NCBI GenBank assembly: GCA_028865615.1
Contig: JAGWJT010000004.1
Coordinates: forward strand, 1 to 35,667
DNA length: 35,667 nucleotides
From: Patescibacteria group bacterium
GTDB lineage: Bacteria > Patescibacteriota > Minisyncoccia > Phycocordibacterales > PALSA-1337
Direction: 5' to 3'
Shown here: positions 25,522-35,667 of the stretch, piece by piece
Position numbering within the stretch: the stretch's first letter is position 1
Layout: every line of letters begins with the position of its first letter
Notes under the pieces: model-generated
What the model was told of the DNA's origin: nothing
Database searches by the model: none
The model's input: only the letters and a program-made list of their open reading frames with translations
Program-made: the position numbers and the translations under genes

Positions 25522-28494
25522 TTAATAACCGCTCGCTGAACTTAGATTGCACCACTCGCAATCCTGTTCCGAGCAAGTCCTGCCGGCGATCTCGCCGCTC
25601 CAGACGCTCGATATCAATTCTTGGATCTGCCCCTTTACCGCTTCGATATCAGCCGGCACGATCGGCAATAAAACGATCGGGCAACGGCCTTTTTTGTCCG
25701 GAGACAAGAATACCAGCGCCGGCGATATCTTCTTGCCGTGCTTGCGCCGGTCGCCTTCCAGCAGTAGGCGGTAAAATACGAGCTGGCGGAAATAGTCGCC
25801 GGACGAGTTCTTGGTCTGGCCTTTTATCTCGTTCGCCGACATGCCCTCACGGGTCTTGTAGTCGAAGACTTCGACAGCGTCGCCGTGCTCCACGACCGCA
25901 TCGAGCTTGCCGTGGATGGGTATGACCGTCTTTTGACCGTTGAATGAGCCCTCGAATACGGACTCGACCCAGCGTTCCGTGGCGATGTCCGCATCCGATC
26001 CGTATGCACTGAAATGCGGCAGGAGCGCCTTGGCCACTATCGGCGCATTTTCAAACAATTCAGCCTTGACGAGCTCCTTGTCCGCAGACGACAGGAATGA
26101 TTCGTGCAGATGATCCGTTACCGAGCTCTTGATCGTCTCTGTTATTGTTACCACGGCGTCTAAATCAGGCTTTGATCGATCGTTTTGCATTTTGTATTTT
26201 GTATTTTGTATTTGCTTCCATACGTCTGCCACGGCTTCATGCATGGCTGTTCCTTTCTCTGCGGCCACGGACGGGGCCTGCGGCAATTTCAGGACGCTCA
26301 AGTACAAGAATTTGTTCGGACATTCCAGGAAATGGTTGAGGGCCGTCACGGACAAGCCTGAATCCGCCAGGACCCGCTTGGCCAGGTCCACGATCTTCGA
26401 CGGGCCCCTCGGTCCGGCGGCGCTATCGTGCCGCGGCGCTCCGACGGCCGTCCGAGGCAAAGTCTCGGCCGAGACGCTGTCCGGATCGAGCTCGCTTATG
26501 AAGCGCAGCGGGGTCATAGATCTGCCGTCTGATTCTTCCAGAGAGGTCATGACGATACAATGCTTCTTTGCTCTGGTAAGAGCCACATAGAAAAGGCGGC
26601 GGACGTCTCGTATGTCGTCCAAGCCGGCGCTTTTCCTAGGCATGACGAACGACGAACCGCGGTTGCGGCCTATCCAGGCTTCTTCCGTGGCATACGGCAT
26701 AAATACGTAGTCAAATTCCAGGCCTTTTGAGCCGTGGGCGGTCATAGCGCGGATGGGCAGATCCGGGGCGCCTACGGACACTTTGACGGTCTTTGATTCG
26801 GCCGATTGCCGATATGCCAACATGGCTTTGACGAGCTCAATCGGACTGACGATGCCGCCGTTCCGCGCCAACGATTCGGCCAGAGCCACGATGCCGCGCC
26901 ATACATGCACATACGACGGATCTCCGGCTGTCAGGCCGACGAAACCGGATTCTTCGGCGGCGGAGATGATGAAGCTCACCGGGCCGTCTTCTAGCATCTT
27001 CCTGCGGAGACGGACCAGGCCGGGCAATCTCTCATCCAGATCGGCCGGCTTGCCGGAGCGCAACAGCTTGATGAGCTCGGTTGACCGGTCAAAATCCAGG
27101 CCCCACATGCCGGCGGCCAGAGTCTTGCCCAGAGAATCCGTCCTTGACAGGTCATTTATATACTCCAAGAGCTCAAAGAATACGGCGCCGACGGGATGAT
27201 GGAATATGTCTATGCTCCGCTCGGACGAAACGGCGATGCCGTCGGATTCCAGGAGACGGATGACGCGCTCGAGGTCGCGATTGCGCCTGGTGATGACCGC
27301 CACCGTCGCCGCCGGCTCGCCCTCCGATATGTTTTTGAGCCGCTCGACCATATATCGTTCTATAGCCGCGGTATTCTCGCCTGTGACGACGTCGACCGGC
27401 CGTCCCGCCTCGTCGGAACCGGACTTCAGCTCTATGCGCAATTCTCCATGTTCGTCGCCTTCATAATTGTTCTCGATAACCGAAAAAGAAGCGTCCAGGA
27501 TATTCTGGTGGGAACGATAGTTCGTATCAAGCGATATGACCTTCATGTCCGGCCAGCGCTTGCGGAGGGCCAGGAAATTCTCGACGGATGCGCCCTGGAA
27601 GCGATATATGGCCTGTTTCTCATCGCCCACGATAAAGACGTTCGGTACGTCGAAAAATTGGGCTATGGCTTTGATGATGAGATTCTGGGCATCGTTGGTA
27701 TCCTGATGCTCGTCTACGAGGATGTACAGAAAACGCTCCTGTATCAAGCGCAGGAATAGGTCGTCCTTTTCCATGGCTTTCAGGAGCTCGATTATCAAGT
27801 CGTTGAAATCCGTGCGTTTCTCTTTGTACTTGGTCTTTTCATATGCGTCATAGACGTCGGCAAACAGGATGGTGCGCTCGCATTTGGCTATCTTCTCCTC
27901 GGCTTCCGCCTTCAATCTGCCTTTGGTTGCACCACGTGTGGAAATAGAGCTCTCGTCATGCCTGATCCGTTCTATCTCATCCTTGGCATACCGGCGCACC
28001 ATCTCGGGTGTCATGGCTTCCTTCTTGGCATCGTCGATGGATTTCAATATGGCCAGGACGTATGCGTCCGGTTTTGCCGCGGGACGCAGGGCCTTGAATC
28101 TCGGCTCCGATATGATGCCGCGTATCATCGATTCCTGCTCGACATCGGTCATATTGGTGAAGCCTTCAATATGCAAGAAATGGTCGGGGTATTCGGCTAT
28201 CATGGCGGAAGCGAAGCTGTGGAACGTATGCAAAGCAACTTCGTGAGCGCGATTGCCGATGATATCGCGGAGCTTACCGCGCATGGCTTTGACGCCGGCG
28301 TCTGTATAGGTGATAGCCAGGATGCCGTGCGCCGGGGTGTCCGTCTGGCGCAAGATATTGGCGATACGGAGCGTCAATATGGTGGTCTTGCCCGTGCCCG
28401 GACCGGCTATGACCATGACGGGTCCGTCTATGGAGTCGACCGCTTCACGCTGGGCTTTATTCAGCTTCTTGTATTTCTCATCAAAAACCGGCAT
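25522..28494 (-). CDS. UvrD/PcrA-like superfamily 1 helicase fused to PD-(D/E)XK nuclease, probable Fe-S type
   Basis: GPGTGKTTILTLRIANIL, VDEHQDTN, VGDEKQAIYRFQGA, TAHGSKGLEFDYVF, VALTRAKKH; C-terminal GKLDAVVEHGDAVEVFDYKT plus ECPNKF and RTCSEQDCEWCN. Confidence 0.92.
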   Translation of the reverse strand: MPVFDEKYKKLNKAQREAVDSIDGPVMVIAGPGTGKTTILTLRIANILRQTDTPAHGILAITYTDAGVKAMRGKLRDIIGNRAHEVALHTFHSFASAMIAEYPDHFLHIEGFTNMTDVEQESMIRGIISEPRFKALRPAAKPDAYVLAILKSIDDAKKEAMTPEMVRRYAKDEIERIRHDESSISTRGATKGRLKAEAEEKIAKCERTILFADVYDAYEKTKYKEKRTDFNDLIIELLKAMEKDDLFLRLIQERFLYILVDEHQDTNDAQNLIIKAIAQFFDVPNVFIVGDEKQAIYRFQGASVENFLALRKRWPDMKVISLDTNYRSHQNILDASFSVIENNYEGDEHGELRIELKSGSDEAGRPVDVVTGENTAAIERYMVERLKNISEGEPAATVAVITRRNRDLERVIRLLESDGIAVSSERSIDIFHHPVGAVFFELLEYINDLSRTDSLGKTLAAGMWGLDFDRSTELIKLLRSGKPADLDERLPGLVRLRRKMLEDGPVSFIISAAEESGFVGLTAGDPSYVHVWRGIVALAESLARNGGIVSPIELVKAMLAYRQSAESKTVKVSVGAPDLPIRAMTAHGSKGLEFDYVFMPYATEEAWIGRNRGSSFVMPRKSAGLDDIRDVRRLFYVALTRAKKHCIVMTSLEESDGRSMTPLRFISELDPDSVSAETLPRTAVGAPRHDSAAGPRGPSKIVDLAKRVLADSGLSVTALNHFLECPNKFLYLSVLKLPQAPSVAAEKGTAMHEAVADVWKQIQNTKYKMQNDRSKPDLDAVVTITETIKSSVTDHLHESFLSSADKELVKAELFENAPIVAKALLPHFSAYGSDADIATERWVESVFEGSFNGQKTVIPIHGKLDAVVEHGDAVEVFDYKTREGMSANEIKGQTKNSSGDYFRQLVFYRLLLEGDRRKHGKKISPALVFLSPDKKGRCPIVLLPIVPADIEAVKGQIQELISSVWSGEIAGRTCSEQDCEWCNLSSASGY
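26183..26210. repeat. Heptamer repeat (TTTTGTA) x4 inside helicase CDS
   Basis: ttttgca ttttgta ttttgta ttttgta; encodes IQNTKYKMQN on the minus strand. Confidence 0.9.
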
Positions 28495-28509
28495 GCAGAT
28501 ATCTTATCA

Positions 28510-28550
28510 TGGAAATAAAAAAGACCGGCCATCACCTTGATAACCGGCTG
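28510..28550 (-). terminator. Intrinsic terminator downstream of the CTERM-like protein gene
   Basis: Minus strand: CCGGTTATC-AAGGT-GATGGCCGG then TCTTTTTTATTT. Confidence 0.75.
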
Positions 28551-28577
28551 AAAGAAAATGGCATTGATTGCTACCCA

Positions 28578-29246
28578 CTATGCCGCCAAGCCAAACTTCC
28601 GCTTAACGAAGACCATGCCGATGGCACCTATGCCGAGCATTCCGGCAGTCGAACCGCCGTCGGAAACCGGTTGGCCGACCTGGACCGTCATGAGCGAATC
28701 GCCCAACAAGTTGAGATCAGAATCATACGCCTTGAGGTCATAGTTGTATGTGCCGTTTGCGTTGGGATTAAACGGAAGAAACCATCCGAGGTTTTCTGAA
28801 TCCTCGCGCGTCGTGGCGGTGACGGACTTGCCGCCGTCGGCGTTTGCGATAGCCACTGGGTCAAACGAATACGTCAACGAATTGTTGCCGTATGATAGGA
28901 CGAAGTGGTAATTCGCGAATTCTCCACCGGAAATTCCGATGTAGTAGTCGAAGTTCCAGTTTGCCAGTCCGGGACTTGAGATCCCCGGCGAGGCGTAGAA
29001 CGTCCCTGCGCCGTTATTCGCCAATTCGCCGGCTGAATAACGCGGCGTGGCGGTGAGGCCCAGAGTGATGGTGTCAGAATTGGGCAAACCACTAATCGTC
29101 GTGATGCTTACGGCGCCGTTGGGGATGCCGGAACCACCCCAAGTGGCGCTCGGTAACGAACCGAATGAGGTATTCACCGTCGTCGCATTTACTGTCAGAG
29201 AACCCGCAGCTACAAGAAGTGCTACGGCCAATGTAATGATCTTCAT
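28578..29246 (-). CDS. Secreted protein with VPDSG/PEP-CTERM-like C-terminal sorting signal
   Basis: N-terminal signal peptide MKIITLAVALLVAAGSLTVNA; C-terminus VSDGGSTAGMLGIGAIGMVFVKRKFGLAA (motif, hydrophobic helix, basic tail). Confidence 0.7.
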   Translation of the reverse strand: MKIITLAVALLVAAGSLTVNATTVNTSFGSLPSATWGGSGIPNGAVSITTISGLPNSDTITLGLTATPRYSAGELANNGAGTFYASPGISSPGLANWNFDYYIGISGGEFANYHFVLSYGNNSLTYSFDPVAIANADGGKSVTATTREDSENLGWFLPFNPNANGTYNYDLKAYDSDLNLLGDSLMTVQVGQPVSDGGSTAGMLGIGAIGMVFVKRKFGLAA

Positions 29247-29423
29247 CGTTCTTTTTTCCTTTTCCTGCTTTGTTTTTCCTTTGTATGACAGCCCCAAGCA
29301 ATACAAGGGCCGCCAAAGGACCACGCAACCATATGCAGATCCTTGTTGACCTTAACACATAATATAGAGGTTGACAATCACGGGCTAGATTTCTCTCCCG
29401 TGGCTGGGGATAACGGGAACGAC

Positions 29424-30662
29424 TCAATAATTCCTCAACCTGCCAGCCTGTTCGTGGCTGCGGATCTTCTCGTGGGCTTTGGCTTCGATCTGGCGGATGC
29501 GCTCTCGGGTGACACCAAATTCTCGGCCGACTTCCTCGAGGGTGTGGGTGATGCCATCATTCAAGCCGTGGCGCATCTCCAGGATCTTGCGCTCTTTCTC
29601 GGAAAGGTCACCGAGGATCATATTGACCTGGTCGCGCAGGATACGTCTGGACGATTCCTGGTCCGGCGACAGGATCTTGTCGTCGGGGATAAAATCCTGC
29701 AGGGTCGACTTGCCGTCATCCTCGTCGCCGACGGGAGACTCGAGAGATACTACATCCTGCTCGATCTTTTCTATCTGATATATCTTGTCCACTTCCAATC
29801 CCATCTCCGTGGCTATCTCATCGGGCAAGGGCTCGCGGCCCAGGTCCTGCATCAGACGACGCACGACCTGCTTGTACTTGGCGATAGTCTCCACCATATG
29901 CACCGGCACGCGGATAGTCCTGGACTGGTCGGCCAGGGCGCGAGTGATGGCTTGTCTGATCCACCAGGTGGCATAAGTCGAGAATTTGTAGCCTTTCGTC
30001 CAGTCGAACTTGTCGACTGCACGGAAAAGGCCCAGGTTGCCTTCCTGGATGAGGTCGAGGAGAGTCAGGTCGGGCGATCGTCCGACGTATTTCTTGGCTA
30101 TGGAAACCACCAGACGCAAGTTGGCTTTGGCCAGGAGATTCTTGGCTTCTTCGTCGCCGTTCTGGATGCGTTTGGCCAGCTCTTTCTCCATGCCGGCATT
30201 GATGAGTGGGTACTGGCCTATCTCGCGCAGATACATCTGGATGGAATCATACGAGCTGTCGGAGCCGTGCCTGGAATATGCAGGCGATTGCTTCTTCTCT
30301 TTCTCCTTGAGCTCTTCCACTTCCAGGATGCCTCCGCCTTCCAGAACATCGACGTTGGAAGCGGCGATCTTGGCATACAGCTCGTCCAGGAAGACGATGT
30401 CGTTCTCTATCTGAGGAAATTCTTTCAGGATCTCGTCATATGTTACGAAGCCGCGATCGCGGCCTTTCTGTATGAGAGCGTCGGCTTTGGCTTCGAAATC
30501 CTTGTGGTTCCTGGCTGACGACGCCGAACTCGCAGCCTGCTTTCCGGGCTTTTTGGCCTTGGCTGACGGCTTCGAACCGGATCTCTTGCCGCCGGCGCGG
30601 CTTTTCTTGGCCGGGCGAGAATGACGGTTGGCGGAATGGACCGCTTTTTTGTGTGTGCTCAT
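29424..30662 (-). CDS. rpoD: Primary RNA polymerase sigma factor (sigma70/RpoD)
   Basis: [104 protein letters not shown]. Confidence 0.97.
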   Translation of the reverse strand: MSTHKKAVHSANRHSRPAKKSRAGGKRSGSKPSAKAKKPGKQAASSASSARNHKDFEAKADALIQKGRDRGFVTYDEILKEFPQIENDIVFLDELYAKIAASNVDVLEGGGILEVEELKEKEKKQSPAYSRHGSDSSYDSIQMYLREIGQYPLINAGMEKELAKRIQNGDEEAKNLLAKANLRLVVSIAKKYVGRSPDLTLLDLIQEGNLGLFRAVDKFDWTKGYKFSTYATWWIRQAITRALADQSRTIRVPVHMVETIAKYKQVVRRLMQDLGREPLPDEIATEMGLEVDKIYQIEKIEQDVVSLESPVGDEDDGKSTLQDFIPDDKILSPDQESSRRILRDQVNMILGDLSEKERKILEMRHGLNDGITHTLEEVGREFGVTRERIRQIEAKAHEKIRSHEQAGRLRNY

Positions 30663-30729
30663 GTGAAGGCTATGAGATTAACGTAAGTGCGATTATATGT
30701 TAAAAGGTGCAAGTACGCAAGGGGTCTGC

Positions 30730-30838
30730 GGTAGCGGAGAGGGGAGGGTTTTTGTTTCGACGTAACGTGGTACCACTGACAACGATCAACCGCAAAAGCA
30801 CTTTACGTTGAAACAAAAACCCTTTCCTCTCCGCTACC
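30730..30838. repeat. 40-bp imperfect inverted repeat between dnaG and rpoD
   Basis: Arms 30730-30769 and 30799-30838 match at 36/40 positions; 29-nt spacer. Confidence 0.9.
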
Positions 30839-32783
30839 CGTGACGTTTGTTCGCCACGTCTGCTTTGCGCATGGACAATACTTGGCATTTCTTGGCCAGT
30901 TCGGCGACTTTGGCCTGTTCCCCCGCTCTTTCGGCGGTTCGAAGTTCGGCCATAGTCGAAATGATCTCGGCATTGACGAGATCCTCCTCAAAATTGGCGA
31001 TGAGATCGGCCATATGGATGTCCCAGCGCTCGGGTTCCGAACCATAGAAAGCCTCTGCCTCGAATGAGATATCGCCCATCATGGGCTTGGCGCGTTCGAT
31101 CATCCGGTCGAAGCGGCCCTGGGCGATATTGGCTATAGTATTACGATATTCTGCGGCTTTTGGTGCACCGGTCTTTTCCATGAGGTCGAGCAGGCCGAGC
31201 ATCCGCCGTTCGACTAGGTCGATCCTTGTATGGACGGAATCGTCGGAGGCCCCTCGGAAACCGGCTATCTGGGCCTGCTGGCCCAGCGCCTGCGCTCGGC
31301 CGCCTTCGCGGCCTGCGCGAGTTTCCTCGGAACCTTCGACGATTCCGCTAGCGAGACTCGTTCGCCCGCCTGCCACGCCGGCATGGCGGGCAGGCTCGCT
31401 TCGAACAGGGGCATTCTCGGAGCTGGATGACTTGCCAAAATCTCCGCTACCTTTCGCGGCATCGGTCATTTTCTTCTGTACTATAGCAAGATCATCACGC
31501 AATGCCTGCTCCGGTAGGTCGGTCTTGTCAGCGATAGACTTCAAGGCATACGCCTTGTCCGTAGCGCTCTCGATCACGGCTACGAAAGGCAGGACCCGAT
31601 CGCGCACGGCTCTGGGCACTTTCCTTTTGTCCGGAGTCTCTCTGAGGACGTTGCCCAGCTCGAATTCGACTATGGGTTTCGCCTGTCTCAAGGCATTTTT
31701 CCATGCTTCTGGATCTGCCAACACCAGATCGGCCGGATCCTTGCCGCCGACGATGTCGGCTATCTTGACGTCCATGCCGAGCGACAGGGCGATGCCGGCC
31801 GCTCGCATGGCGGCCTTCCTGCCGGCGGCATCGGAGTCGAAAGCGATGATGACATTGCCCGAAAGCCTCCTCAAAAGACCGAGGTTATTGATGACACCAT
31901 CCTTGCCCGATTGCTCGTCAGTGAGAGCGGTACCAGAAGCGGCTACGGTATTCTTGACCCCGGCCTGGTGTGACATGATGAGGTCCATCTGGCCTTCTAC
32001 CAGGATGGAGTAGTCGAGCCTCCTTATGTACGATTTCGCCTTATCCAGGCCGTATAGCACCGAAGATTTGTCGAAAAGCGGCGTATCGGGGCTATTCAAG
32101 TACTTGCCGGTCTTGCCGTCGTCGAGCCTGGGCAATATGCGTCCTGAAAAAGCTATGACCCTGCCACTGGTGTCAGTCAACGGGAACATGACTCGTCCGC
32201 GGAATCGGTCGTAATAATTGCCCGTATTGTCTTCGGCGCGTTTGGCCAGGCCGGCTTTCTCTATGAGCTCATTGGGGTATTTTTTGCCTTGAAGATATGC
32301 ATGGAGGTTCCGCCAGCCTTCCGGCGCAAAGCCTATCCTGAATTCGCTTATAGTCTTTTCTGATAGTCCCCTCTTCTCGAGATACTCTCTTGCCTCCTTG
32401 GCGCCGGCATTCTGGTCTACCAATCGCGCTTCGAAATATTTGGCGGCTTCTTCCGTGATCTGGAACAGTCTGTCTCGCTCGCTGTCGGCCTTCTGGTCGA
32501 AGGTGAGCTTGACTCCGGCTCTGTCAGCCAGCACTTTGAGAGCACCTTTGAAGTCGAGTCCCTCGAACTGTTCTACGAAGCTGAATATGTCGCCTTTGGC
32601 CTGACAGCCGAAGCAATAGTATCCGCCACGCTCCGGCGACACGAAGAAGCTGGCCGTCTTCTCGTTGTGGAACGGGCAACGGGCCTTGTACGACTTGCCC
32701 GCCTTCTCAAGCTTGACGTATTGCCCCACTACCTCCTCTATGGGCAGCCGCGATTTGATCTCTTCGACATTGGAGCGGTTCAT
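30834..32783 (-). CDS. dnaG: DNA primase
   Basis: VGQYVKLEKAGKSYKARCPFHNEKTASFFVSPERGGYYCFGCQAKGDIFSFVEQ; TOPRIM segment SILVEGQMDLIMSHQAG; FDSDAAGRKAAMRA. Confidence 0.95.
   Translation of the reverse strand: MNRSNVEEIKSRLPIEEVVGQYVKLEKAGKSYKARCPFHNEKTASFFVSPERGGYYCFGCQAKGDIFSFVEQFEGLDFKGALKVLADRAGVKLTFDQKADSERDRLFQITEEAAKYFEARLVDQNAGAKEAREYLEKRGLSEKTISEFRIGFAPEGWRNLHAYLQGKKYPNELIEKAGLAKRAEDNTGNYYDRFRGRVMFPLTDTSGRVIAFSGRILPRLDDGKTGKYLNSPDTPLFDKSSVLYGLDKAKSYIRRLDYSILVEGQMDLIMSHQAGVKNTVAASGTALTDEQSGKDGVINNLGLLRRLSGNVIIAFDSDAAGRKAAMRAAGIALSLGMDVKIADIVGGKDPADLVLADPEAWKNALRQAKPIVEFELGNVLRETPDKRKVPRAVRDRVLPFVAVIESATDKAYALKSIADKTDLPEQALRDDLAIVQKKMTDAAKGSGDFGKSSSSENAPVRSEPARHAGVAGGRTSLASGIVEGSEETRAGREGGRAQALGQQAQIAGFRGASDDSVHTRIDLVERRMLGLLDLMEKTGAPKAAEYRNTIANIAQGRFDRMIERAKPMMGDISFEAEAFYGSEPERWDIHMADLIANFEEDLVNAEIISTMAELRTAERAGEQAKVAELAKKCQVLSMRKADVANKRHG
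31369..31394. repeat. Inverted repeat inside the dnaG linker
   Basis: cctgcc-a-cgcc-ggcat-ggcg-ggcagg. Confidence 0.7.
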
Positions 32784-32804
32784 GGGCATAGTATAGCCCA
32801 ATTT

Positions 32805-35667
<2,863 letters not shown>

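Noticed and set aside
29343-30518. 391-aa plus-strand ORF opposite rpoD
   Set aside because: Antisense shadow of rpoD; composition reflects the complement of conserved sigma-factor codons.
31081-32013. 310-aa plus-strand ORF opposite dnaG
   Set aside because: Antisense shadow; Ser/Arg/Pro-rich with no domain signal.

Overview
This 35.7 kb window looks like chromosomal sequence from a Patescibacteria/CPR-type bacterium (inference from gene content and from small, N-terminally minimal housekeeping proteins). The standard code applies: TGA ends several ORFs.

Housekeeping genes: cysteine desulfurase, DUF4446-like protein, infB, rbfA, tRNA-Cys(GCA), typA/bipA, truB, hisS, a UvrD-like helicase/nuclease fusion, rpoD, dnaG and the 3' part of rpoC.

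Accessory blocks:
(a) a PAP2_C-like membrane phosphatase, a three-domain GH130 pair, an orphan histidine kinase and a HAD-IIB phosphatase;
(b) a compact type IV pilus/pseudopilus operon that includes a prepilin carrying a beta-propeller;
(c) AT-richer insertions: an RHH-like protein, a divergent adenylate-kinase-like protein, a ClpP-like gene broken at a G8 tract, and a PemK/MazF-like toxin;
(d) a secreted protein with a VPDSG/PEP-CTERM-like tail.

The most unusual signal is at the DNA level. Short-period (7-, 8- and 9-nt) tandem repeats occur between genes and also in frame inside conserved genes (cysteine desulfurase, infB, truB, the helicase, the rbfA 3' end). Several larger inverted-repeat elements accompany them: 24530-24666, 30730-30838, and one in the dnaG linker. 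A candidate small structured RNA (about 20198-20300) and a tandem palindromic operator-like pair upstream of the pilus operon are also worth checking. All family calls come from motif recognition; no searches were run.
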